Origin: Acidobacteriaceae bacterium
GTDB taxonomy: Bacteria; Acidobacteriota; Terriglobia; Terriglobales; Acidobacteriaceae
NCBI GenBank assembly: GCA_003139095.1
Contig: PLHW01000041.1
Coordinates: 141,192-205,191 of the forward strand
Direction: 5' to 3'
Length of the DNA stretch: 64,000 nt
The notes beneath the pieces were generated by a model. That model worked only from the letters and a program-made list of their open reading frames with translations. It had not been told where the DNA came from and did not search any database. Shown piece by piece: positions 49,518 through 58,300 of this stretch. A program made the translations under genes and the position numbers. The first letter of the stretch is position 1. Every line of letters begins with the position of its first letter.

Positions 49518-49970
49518 TTATACGAGCGTTACCAGTTCGGCCGGCTTTCGGATCTCGATCGTCTCCGACTCTTCTTTCATTTGCGAAATTTTGATGTTCT
49601 TCAGCACCTGCTCGATGCTCTCATTCACCTTCCGCAGTGGCTCGCGAATCGTGCACCGATTGCTCTGCCCGCATTCTCCGCGCACCGTTACGCAGGAAGT
49701 GATGAACAGCGGTCCATCGATCGCGTTAATTACCTCGAACGCCGAGATCGACCGCGGATCGCGGGTCAGCGTGTACCCGCCGTTAATCCCGTGCTGCGAT
49801 TGCACCAGCCCAACTTTCGCCAGCCGCTGCAAAATTTTCGCCAGCGCCTCTTGCGGAATGCCATACGCCTCCGCCACATCCTTGGCGCTGCACGCGCCCT
49901 CGTCGGCATGCTCCGCCAGATGTTTCATGGCCATCAGTCCGTAATCGGCCTTCTTGGTCAGTTTGAGCAT
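49518..49970 (-). CDS. iscR: Rrf2-family Fe-S-responsive regulator IscR
   Basis: A 150-residue winged-helix regulator of the Rrf2 family that binds a 2Fe-2S cluster and controls the isc operon. N-terminal DNA-binding domain: LTKKADYGLMAMKHLAEH and PQEALAKILQRLAKVGLVQS. Cluster cysteines are Cys93, Cys100 and Cys106 (CVTVRGECGQSNRC); E. coli IscR also uses a histidine three residues after the last cysteine, which is replaced here. The start at 49970 (MLKLTKK) is used. First gene of the operon, with an IscR-type dyad at its promoter. Confidence 0.92.
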   Translation of the reverse strand: MLKLTKKADYGLMAMKHLAEHADEGACSAKDVAEAYGIPQEALAKILQRLAKVGLVQSQHGINGGYTLTRDPRSISAFEVINAIDGPLFITSCVTVRGECGQSNRCTIREPLRKVNESIEQVLKNIKISQMKEESETIEIRKPAELVTLV

Positions 49971-50003
49971 GTCAAAGGCGACCAATCTCGTCGGATACAA
50001 CTA

Positions 50004-50018
50004 CGACTCTTTAGGTCG
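50004..50018. promoter_or_regulatory. Candidate IscR (type 1) operator
   Basis: CGAC-TCTTTAG-GTCG. The half sites GAC...GTC are separated by 7 bases with an A/T-rich centre, the geometry of type 1 IscR sites. It overlaps the predicted transcription start of the promoter at 50025-50053, fitting autorepression. Outer positions match the E. coli consensus only in part. Confidence 0.5.
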
Positions 50019-50024
50019 CCTTTT

Positions 50025-50053
50025 ATTCTAAATGCTCCGCAGCCTTCTGGCAA
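50025..50053 (-). promoter_or_regulatory. Sigma-70-type promoter of the isc operon
   Basis: On the minus strand TTGCCA (50048-50053) as -35, a 17-base spacer and TAGAAT (50025-50030) as -10. Five of six bases match in each hexamer. It lies about 55 bases before the iscR start at 49970. Confidence 0.7.
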
Positions 50054-50286
50054 CCCTTCTCACTCACCGGTTAAAATTTCCGGTCAAACGGCAACTTGCA
50101 CGATTTAATGGAGTAAACCCCAACTGTCTGCCGAGGCTTGTTCGCGTCCCACAGCTACCCTATCTCCCAAGTAACCTTCCCGCCTCCCATCTGGGACTTG
50201 ACAATCTCCACCAACCGTCTCACAATACCGCCAATTTCCACAAAACAAGGGGTGAACGCTTCTAAACTGTCCGGTCTGCCAAGCTT

Positions 50287-50481
50287 ATGACGCCCAGCCA
50301 GCCTGCACACTCAGCCATGGAAAAAGTCCGCCCCGAGCCATGCAAGCACCCGCAGGTTCAAATCGTGTCTCGCGATGAAGACGCCGAGTACGTCGAGTGC
50401 AAGGAGTGCGGAGCGGTTTTCGAGTCCAGTGAATTTAAGGACATGGCGATCGAAGAGCAGAAGCATCTGGACGAAGAGTAG
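50287..50481 (+). CDS. Small zinc-ribbon-like protein
   Basis: 64 residues (or 54 from the ATG at 50317). It has a possible metal site of Cys-x-His (EPCKHPQ) and a CxxC pair (VECKECGAVFES), and an acidic C-terminal tail (EEQKHLDEE). No family can be named. No strong ribosome site is seen ahead of either start. It is divergent from iscR (316-base gap) and convergent with the HyuA gene. Confidence 0.6.
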   Translation: MTPSQPAHSAMEKVRPEPCKHPQVQIVSRDEDAEYVECKECGAVFESSEFKDMAIEEQKHLDEE

Positions 50482-50530
50482 CTTCCCGCGGTCGGTGCCG
50501 TTGGACCGGTCGGGCTCGATCTGTTTCGTC

Positions 50531-52576
50531 TCATTCCGTGAGTTCCAATCTCGTCGTCTCGATCAGTAGGTTTCCCGCATCATCCACTTTGAACTTTCTG
50601 CCTGGCGGCACCACCGAGGTCGCGCTGTATTCAGTAATCACCGCCGGACCTTTTAATACGCGGCTTGGCCGCAGGTCGCCCCGCTCGTAGACCGGCGTGA
50701 TTACGGCCCTCTCCTGAAAAACCACGCGCGCTCGCTCGACGGGAGCTATGCGCGCCGTCGCCTCCATTCGCGCAGCCTCGCGGCCGTCAATCCTTTCGTG
50801 CGAGTCCCGCAGTCTCGCGCGCACCCGCAGCGTCACGATCTCGATCTCCCGCCCGGCATGGTGATACCCGTAGCGCCGCTGATGCTCATCATGGAACTGC
50901 GCCAGCGCGTCTCCCACGGCCGCAATGTTCAGTTCGTAGCCCTGGCCGCGATACCGCAAGTCGAGGCTCCTCTCACAGCGCGGCTTGCCCCGCCAGCCTT
51001 CGCTGCTGAGTTCTTTTCGCACCGCCGCTTCCAGTTTGCGGAATTCCTTTTCCAGTTCCTTCCGCGGCAAACGTCCACCCGCTCTCCACAGCACAGTTCG
51101 CGAAAAATCCTTCACCACGTCGCTCTCCAGAATGCCGATCGCCGAGAGCGCGCCCGGCAGCGAGGGCACGATCACCGTTGGAATGCCCAGCGCCTCCGCC
51201 AGTTCGCATGCATGCAGTCCGCCCGCGCCGCCAAATGCCACCAGCGCAAAATCGCGCGGATCGTATCCCCGCTCGATAGAGACCACGCGCAAAGCCCGCT
51301 CCATATTGGCGTTGACCACGCGCACAACTCCGGCCGAAAATTGCTCCAGACTCAACTTCGATTTTTGCTTCTTGAGCCACTCCGCAGTGACGCGCCGCGT
51401 CCGTTCGAGGTCCAGGGTGAACTCGCCGCCGAGGAAGCGCGCCGGTCGCAGCCTGCCCAGCAACAGATTGGCGTCCGTAACGGTCGGCTGGATTCCGCGG
51501 CCGTAACAGATCGGTCCGGGGTCTGCGCCCGCCGATTCCGGCCCCACGCGCAACAAGCCGCCCGCATCAAAGCGCGCCAGGGAGCCGCCGCCCGCACCAA
51601 CGGTGTGAATCTCGAGCATCGGCACGCCGACGGGAAGACCCGCCACTTCGGACTGGCTGCCGGTACGAATCTCCCCTTCGATCGCTGCGACATCGGTGGA
51701 CGTTCCGCCCATATCGAAGGTGATGATTTTCCTGAAGCCGCTGCGTGCCGCGGTGGCCGCGGCGCCCACGAGCCCGCCCGCCGGTCCTGACAAAACTGTA
51801 CGTACCGGTTCGCGTGCCGCCGACTCCAGCGCCGCAATGCCCCCGCTCGATTGCATCACAAAAATCCGCGCCTTGTCCCGCCCGCGCGCAGCGCCGGCAA
51901 TCCCGCGCACCCGTTCCCCCAGTTTTCCCATGTAGCGCCGCATCAGCGGCTGCAAGTACGCATTCACCACCACCGTGCTGGTACGCTCATATTCGCGGAA
52001 CTCGGGCAGAATGCGGTGCGATAGCGAGATCGGTTTGTCGAGATCGCCGAGCGCATGCGCAACCAGCGTCTCGTTTCGAGGGTTGGCGAATGAGAATAAC
52101 AGCGAGACGGCGATGGCTTCCGGGCTGGCGCGCACCACCGCTTCGCGCACGCGGGCCAACTCGCTTTCGGTCGGTCGCTCCAACACTTCGCCCTCCGCGC
52201 CCGTGCGCTCTCGAACTCCGAAGCGCATCTCTCGCTCCACCAGCGGCGCAATGCGCTCGAAGAAAAAGTCGTAAAGCCGCGGCCGCGCCTGCCGCCCAAT
52301 CTCAATCACATCTTCGAAGCCCGCCGTAGTAACGAGCGCGACGCGCGCACCCTTTCTTTGCAGCAGCGCATTCGTACCCACCGTCGTGCCGTGCAGCAGA
52401 GTCAGCCCCGCGCCGGCGCCGATCTTGCCCAGCGCCTCGGCGATGGCGCGCGATGGATCATTCGGCGTCGAAAATACTTTCAGAGTCTTCAGCCGCCCCT
52501 TCTCAATCCACACGCAGTCGGTGAAAGTCCCGCCGGTATCCACCGCGACTCGCAGCTCGGATCGAGAACTGGCCAT
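50531..52576 (-). CDS. Hydantoinase/oxoprolinase family protein, HyuA-type subunit
   Basis: 681 residues. N-terminal hydantoinase A fold: RVAVDTGGTFTDCVWIEKG, GTTVGTNALLQRKGARVALVTTAGFEDVIEIGRQ. The middle domain has SGPAGGLVGAAATA, ITFDMGGTSTDVAAIEG and GAGGGSLARFDAGG, which form the ATP-binding/actin-like core. Such subunits (HyuA, 5-oxoprolinase A, acetophenone carboxylase) usually work with a HyuB partner. No HyuB is in the window, and the next genes are unrelated. It may use a partner elsewhere. The substrate is not known. Confidence 0.87.
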   Translation of the reverse strand: MASSRSELRVAVDTGGTFTDCVWIEKGRLKTLKVFSTPNDPSRAIAEALGKIGAGAGLTLLHGTTVGTNALLQRKGARVALVTTAGFEDVIEIGRQARPRLYDFFFERIAPLVEREMRFGVRERTGAEGEVLERPTESELARVREAVVRASPEAIAVSLLFSFANPRNETLVAHALGDLDKPISLSHRILPEFREYERTSTVVVNAYLQPLMRRYMGKLGERVRGIAGAARGRDKARIFVMQSSGGIAALESAAREPVRTVLSGPAGGLVGAAATAARSGFRKIITFDMGGTSTDVAAIEGEIRTGSQSEVAGLPVGVPMLEIHTVGAGGGSLARFDAGGLLRVGPESAGADPGPICYGRGIQPTVTDANLLLGRLRPARFLGGEFTLDLERTRRVTAEWLKKQKSKLSLEQFSAGVVRVVNANMERALRVVSIERGYDPRDFALVAFGGAGGLHACELAEALGIPTVIVPSLPGALSAIGILESDVVKDFSRTVLWRAGGRLPRKELEKEFRKLEAAVRKELSSEGWRGKPRCERSLDLRYRGQGYELNIAAVGDALAQFHDEHQRRYGYHHAGREIEIVTLRVRARLRDSHERIDGREAARMEATARIAPVERARVVFQERAVITPVYERGDLRPSRVLKGPAVITEYSATSVVPPGRKFKVDDAGNLLIETTRLELTE

Positions 52577-52687
52577 AAACAGGGAAGACTACCACGTGCG
52601 CGCGCCCCCGCAACGCGACCAGCCGGGGCGTGGTCGATGCCGGTGCCGCAAGCATCACCACTGCCGCCGCGCGTCCGACTTATCCTT

Positions 52688-52733
52688 AAGTTGAGGTTGC
52701 CGAGTGATCGAAGTTGAGGTTGCCAAGTGAACG
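52688..52733. repeat. 23-bp direct repeat at the start of the diguanylate cyclase gene
   Basis: AAGTTGAGGTTGCCGAGTGA plus TCG (52688-52710) followed at once by AAGTTGAGGTTGCCAAGTGA plus ACG (52711-52733). The second copy contains the GTG start of the downstream gene; the first contains an equivalent GTG from which an 8-codon frame runs to a TGA overlapping that start. Confidence 0.8.
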
Positions 52734-54046
52734 CGAAATCCTGGAAGTCGTGGCTCGTGCCGGGAGGCTTGCTATTCGCGCTCACCGCCGTGGTGGTCAA
52801 CAGCCCCATCTTCCCCCAGGTGGCGCCCGCGCTTGGCTTCTACTATTTCGCGGCTTTCGTCGCCGGACTGCTCCTGGCTTGGCGTTTTCATTCCAGCCGC
52901 GTTCTTTTTTCGCTGCTCACGCTTCTGCTCGCGCATCGTTCACTCGATTTCTTTTCCACCGCCACCGTTCCAACCGGTCCCGGCCATACCGCGCTTTTGC
53001 TGGCTATTGTTCTCATTCCTCTCAACTTTGTTCTCTTCGCGTCGATGCGCGAGCGCGGCCTCACCCTCACAGGGGTCGTGCCTCGCGCGGCCGTTCTGTT
53101 CCTCGAATCGGTTGCCGTCGCCGTGCTCTGCCGGCCCGAGACGGGCGGCGCAGCTTCGCATATTTCCGTGCATAGTTCCGTGCATAGTTCCGTGCATACC
53201 GCCGCCGCCCCCGCGGTTCCTGCCTGGCTCTTGCTGATTTTCCCCGCCGCCCTTGCGGTCTTTATCCGGCGTTTCCTCAAATCTCACAAGCCCATCGAGG
53301 TCGGCTTTGCCTGGGAGACGATTGCAATATTTCTATGGCTTGACTTCGCGCCCCTCGGAAAGATCGCCGACGCCTATGTCGCCAGCGCCGCCTTGATTCT
53401 CGCCGCCTCGTTGATCGAAACTTCCTACGTCCTCGCCTACCACGACGAACTCACCGGCATTCGCGGCCGCCGCGCCTTCAACGAAGCGCTCCTCAGGCTC
53501 GACCAGCAATACGCCATCGCCATCGTCGACATCGATCATTTCAAAAAGTTCAATGACACCTATGGCCACGATGTCGGCGATCAGGTCCTGTGCATGGTGG
53601 CCTCCCGAATCTCCAAGGTCCCCGGCGGTGGCGAGGCCTTTCGCTGCGGTGGCGAAGAGTTCGCCATTATTTTTCGCGATGCGTCTGCCAAAGAAGCATT
53701 CGATCACCTCGACATTCTCCGCCAGATCGTAGAGAAATCGATCTTCCAGTTGCGTGGCGCCGAGCGAAGGTCCGCCTCGCGCGCAAGCGAGTCCGATCGC
53801 AGAAGGCCCACCAAGAGAAAAGCTCCGATTGCCGAATCCGCCGCGCCATCCGACCGTCTCTCCGTCACCGTCAGCATCGGCGTCGCCGAACCGAGCACTC
53901 GCTATCGCCAGCCCGAGCAGGTCATTCAGGCCGCCGATCAGGCGCTCTATCGCGCCAAACAAAAAGGCCGCAACCGCGTCGAACTCGCCTCCACCGCCCC
54001 TCTGCGCCTGGAAAAAACCCGCCGCGCCAAGGCAACGCGGCTCTAG
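52727..54046 (+). CDS. Membrane-bound diguanylate cyclase (GGDEF domain)
   Basis: Makes cyclic di-GMP. 439 residues. Residues 1-235 hold about seven membrane segments with no recognised sensory domain. A short in-frame repeat HSSVHSSVH (three 12-bp units at 53163-53198) lies in the loop after segment four. The GGDEF domain begins YVLAYHDELTGIRGRRAFNEAL, with IVDIDHFKKFNDTYGHDVGDQVL and active site FRCGGEEF. The RxxD inhibitory motif normally five residues before it is absent. About 35 residues rich in Arg/Ser are inserted before SVTVSIGVAEPS. Start GTG at 52727. Confidence 0.9.
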   Translation: MNAKSWKSWLVPGGLLFALTAVVVNSPIFPQVAPALGFYYFAAFVAGLLLAWRFHSSRVLFSLLTLLLAHRSLDFFSTATVPTGPGHTALLLAIVLIPLNFVLFASMRERGLTLTGVVPRAAVLFLESVAVAVLCRPETGGAASHISVHSSVHSSVHTAAAPAVPAWLLLIFPAALAVFIRRFLKSHKPIEVGFAWETIAIFLWLDFAPLGKIADAYVASAALILAASLIETSYVLAYHDELTGIRGRRAFNEALLRLDQQYAIAIVDIDHFKKFNDTYGHDVGDQVLCMVASRISKVPGGGEAFRCGGEEFAIIFRDASAKEAFDHLDILRQIVEKSIFQLRGAERRSASRASESDRRRPTKRKAPIAESAAPSDRLSVTVSIGVAEPSTRYRQPEQVIQAADQALYRAKQKGRNRVELASTAPLRLEKTRRAKATRL

Positions 54047-54061
54047 CTTCCGACTCGGTGT

Positions 54062-55219
54062 CTACCACTCGCGCAGATGAATCAGAAACAGAATGACCGT
54101 CGCCGCCAGCGGCAGGCCCAGACCCGCCCGCAGACTCCCCGTCTTTTCCGATGTAATGCCCACCATCCACGGAATGACCGCCGGCCCCATCGACGCCAGC
54201 GAGAACATGAACGCGCCGATGCTGCGCGCCGCCACGCCGTAACGCCGCGACAGCCGCGCCACCGTGATCGGATACATCGTGGCAAAGCCCAGCCCCGTCA
54301 CCAGCGCTCCCGCAATCACGCCCGTCAGCGCATTCGCCCACAACATCAACCCGATCCCCGCCGCTCCCGCGCCAAACCCCGCTCGCAAAACGCGCCGCTC
54401 CTCCACGTGCGACAGCAACACCGTGCCCAACGCGCGCCCCACGGTCAATGCCACCCAGAAAAATGCCGGCATCAACGGCGCCATCGCCGCTTCGCGCGGT
54501 CCGAGCCGCGAAACATACGACCCAATCCATCCACCGACCGAGGTTTCCGCTCCCGGATAGAGAAAAAACACCGCCGCGAATAGCCAGATCACTGGCGATT
54601 GCATCAACTCCATCCAACCCGGCGCGCCCTCCCGCGAAGTTTCCGCCGCGGGAAATTCCAAGCGCCGCATGAAGAATGCGAGCACCACCAGCAACAGCGA
54701 AACCGCGCCCAGAAAAAATGGCAGCGCCCCATGCGCCGCCGCCCACGCCACCAGCACCGAGCACAGCACCGCCCCAATTCCCCAATAAAAATTCAGCAGG
54801 CTCACCGCGCTCGTCGCCGAATCCGAACAGATTTCCGCGATCAGCAGGTTATCGGTTGGAATGATCAGCCCAAGCCCCACGCCATACGCGGCAATCGAGG
54901 CCATGCCCAGCCGCACCGCTCCCGCATACAGCGTGGCTGCCCCGCACGCCATCAGCAGCAGGCCGAGCAAAAACGCCGGTCGATAACCCGCACGCCTCAG
55001 CAGTACTCCCGATAACTGCACTCCCGCCACGGAAGCCAGGAATTGAATCAAAAACAGATTGCCCGCCTGCGTGTCGTTCAACGACCACCGCACCATCAGC
55101 AGCGGCAGCATCGGCCCAAGCAGCGTGGTCAAAATTCCCGTGGGGAAAAATGCCAAGTGCGCGGCCAACGCCAATCTCCCCGAAGAGACTGGCACATGCT
55201 CAATGGAAGGTTGCGCCAT
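54062..55219 (-). CDS. Major facilitator superfamily transporter
   Basis: A 385-residue integral membrane protein with about 12 helices. Typical features are the loop after helix 2 (GVLLRRAGYRPAFLLGLL), helix 4-5 (GLGLIIPTDNLLIAEI) and the second half (GRALGTVLLSHVEERRVLRAG). This layout resembles the fucose permease-like/FHS branch of MFS proteins. The substrate cannot be told. The ATG at 55219 (MAQPSIEHV) is used; codons farther upstream are not conserved-looking. It converges on the diguanylate cyclase with only 15 bases between stops. Confidence 0.85.
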   Translation of the reverse strand: MAQPSIEHVPVSSGRLALAAHLAFFPTGILTTLLGPMLPLLMVRWSLNDTQAGNLFLIQFLASVAGVQLSGVLLRRAGYRPAFLLGLLLMACGAATLYAGAVRLGMASIAAYGVGLGLIIPTDNLLIAEICSDSATSAVSLLNFYWGIGAVLCSVLVAWAAAHGALPFFLGAVSLLLVVLAFFMRRLEFPAAETSREGAPGWMELMQSPVIWLFAAVFFLYPGAETSVGGWIGSYVSRLGPREAAMAPLMPAFFWVALTVGRALGTVLLSHVEERRVLRAGFGAGAAGIGLMLWANALTGVIAGALVTGLGFATMYPITVARLSRRYGVAARSIGAFMFSLASMGPAVIPWMVGITSEKTGSLRAGLGLPLAATVILFLIHLREW

Positions 55220-55380
55220 GCGGCAGAGGTTCCAGGGTGGTTCGACGAAAGAAGATCTATATAGAAGATAAAAGCATAGTGCATGGAGCCGAGTCTGCAA
55301 TGCAAAAAGATGATGAATTGGGTAGGGATCTCAGTCGCCGCTGCGCCGGTCCATACGCTCTTCTTTTGACGAGGTCAGAA

Positions 55381-58300
55381 TCACCACCGGAAGTCTCCCG
55401 CGATTGCCACTTTTGTTTTGTGCTCAACGTTCGCAGAAGCTCCAAGAGTGAAATAAAACGTTGCCCCCTGGCCCAGTTCGGCTTCCGCCCAGATGCGGCC
55501 GCCGTGCTTCTGAACAATGCGTTGCGCTGTGGCCAAGCCCACCCCCGTGCCTTCGAATTCGTCCTGGCGGTGCAGCCGTTGAAACACCCCGAAGAGCTTG
55601 TCGGCGTGCTTCATGTCGAAGCCGACGCCGTTATCGCGCACGAAGAATATCGATGCTTCGTTCCCTTCTTTCTCGCCGATTTCAATCACCGCTTGACTAC
55701 GCGGCCGGGTAAACTTAAGCGCGTTCGCAAGCAGGTTCTGAAGGATTTGTTTAATCAGTCCGGGATCGCACTCCACCTGGGGCAGTTCGCCGATCTTCCA
55801 TTCGACCTGCCGGCCAGTGCACTCCGGCGCCAGTTCCACGATCAGTTCGTCCACCATCGGCCGCAAGCCCGCGACCCGAAAACTTAGCTCGCGACGGCCC
55901 ACGCGCGCCAGGTTCAACAGGTCATCCACTAACTGGCCCATGCGCCGCGTTCCATCCTGCACGCGCCGCAAATGATGTTGCGCCTCGGCCGGCAGGTTCA
56001 GACCGAATTCCTCGCTTAGAATGTTGGCGAACCCGCTGATATGCCGCAGCGGCGCCCGCAGGTCGTGCGCAACCGAGTAGGTGAAGGCTTCCAGTTCCCG
56101 ATTCGCGGCCTGCAACTGCCCCGTGCGCTCAATCACTCGCTGTTCCAGTTCTTCGTTCAGCTGGCGGATTTCCCGCTCCGCCCGCTTGCGCTCAGTGATG
56201 TCGCGGAAGGCGACCAATCCCCCGCACAGGTTCCCCTCATTGTCATGCATAGGCCGACCCGTGAATTCGACCCAGTGCTTGCCTTCGGCGGCCACATGCT
56301 GGATCATCAACTCCGCTTGCAGCGACTCCCCGCGCAGCGACCTCAACAGCGGCAGCTGATCCGTCGGGCAGAGCGTGACCCCGTCCGGCAGATAGCAAGC
56401 GTAGTGCGAGGACCACTCCGACGGCGGCAGGTCGGCCTCCCCGCGGCCTAGCAGCTTGCTGGCGGCATCGTTCCAGATCAAAAAATGCCCAAGTCCGTCG
56501 GCCGCCACCAATCCCTCGCCCATGCTGTCCAGCACCAACTGAAGCCTGCGCGTCTGCTCTTGCTCCGCCTCTCGCGCGCGCATCAGTTCCTCCGCCTGGC
56601 GCGACAATTCCTCCGCTTGTCCGGCAAGGCGCTCCTCGGCTTCTTTGCGCTCGCTGATATCGGTGTTGGTCCCAAACCAGCGCGTCACGCGGCCTTCCGC
56701 GTCTTTCAAGGGCATGACGCGGGTGAGAAACTCACGGAAAACGCCGTCCGCGCGGCGCAGCGGGAATTCCATCTCGAAGGGCTGGCCGGTGGCGATCGAG
56801 CCCTGCCATCGCTCCATTACCTTGGGCAGCATTGCGGGATCGTGCACCGTCTGCCACGCCCAGCCTTCCATCTGCTCGAAGCTGGTGCCCGTATATTCGT
56901 ACCAGCGCTGGTTGTACCAGAAGATATGTCCGTCGGACTCCGCCATCCAGGCCAGTTGCGGAATGCCGTTGGCCATCGCCTGAAAACGCTCTTCGCTTTG
57001 ACGCAGCGCCTGTGCCGCCCGCGTGCGCTCGCTGGCAGCCCGCAACGCCGCAATGCCGTAACTCAAATTATTGGCGAGTTCCTCCAGCAGGTGTCGCTCG
57101 GCGGCGGCGAAGGCTCCAGCCTCGACCGCGTAGATCGAGATCGCTCCCAGTACGTCTTCTCCGTTCTTGAGCGGCAAGACGAGAGTGGATCGGTAGCCTC
57201 GCTGGATGGCATTTTCGCGCCAGGTAACAAAGTCAGGGTCCGATGTGGTGTCGGAGCAGAACGTGGCCTTGCCGGTTCGGATAGCGGTACCCGTAGGTCC
57301 ATGCCCGCGCTCCTCGTCGGCCCAAGTCACGTTGACGGTATCCAGGTAGCCCGCCTCGAATCCGCTCGCCGCGACCGCCCGAACCGTCTTTCTCTCGTCG
57401 TGCTCGGCGTACCCCACCCAGACCATGCCATAACCGCCGACATTCACAATCAAATCACAGATGCGCCGTAGCAAGTTCGGTTCGTCGGTCGCCCGCCCCA
57501 GCGACTCGTTACAGTCACTTAACGCCCGCAGCGCCCGCTCGGTCCGCTTGTGCTCGGTGATGTCGCGGAAAATCTTTGACGCCCCCAGAATTCTGCCGTT
57601 GCGGTCCTTTATCGGCGAGATCGTCACCGATACGGTGATTTTCCTCCCATCCTTCCGCACCCGGACGGTTTCGAAGTGTTCCACGCTTTCCCCGCGCCGG
57701 ATGTGCGCCAGAATGTTGGCTTCCTCGTTCGCGCAATCGGGCGGGAACAGCATCAGCAGCGGTTTGCCCACGGTCTCCGCCGCCGTGTAGCCGAAGACTT
57801 TCTCCGCTCCGCCGTTCCAAGCGGTCACAATCCCATCCGTGTCTTTGCTGATGATGGCGTCGTCGGAGGACTCGACCACCGCCGCCAGCCATCCCCGCGC
57901 CTCATCCGCCCGCGCGCGTTCCGTAACGTCCCGCAGGATCACCGTGAACATCCTTCCGGCCGCGGTCTCGATCTGGGATACGGAGGCCTCCATCTGAAAT
58001 TCTTCGCCATCGGCGCGCAGGGCTGGCAGCGGCCCGATTTCGCCCACCGCGCGCTTGGTCACTCCCGTTTCTCCGAACTTGTGCACGTGCGAGGAATGCG
58101 CCGCCCGGAAACGCTCGGGCATAAAGCGTTCGATGGGCTGCCCCAGCGCCTGCGACGCTAGACACCGAAAGATTTTCTCCGCCCCGGCGTTGAACAGTAC
58201 GATGCGCTGCCGCTCATCCACCGTAATGATGGCGTCCATCGCCGACTGGATCACGCCGTTCAACCGGCTCTCGCTTTCGTGCAGCGCCGCCTCGGCTTTT

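Noticed and set aside
52470..52485. AATACTTT followed by GAGTC inside the HyuA gene
   Set aside because: A single coding-region match to the intergenic motif; explained by the HyuA codons and likely chance.
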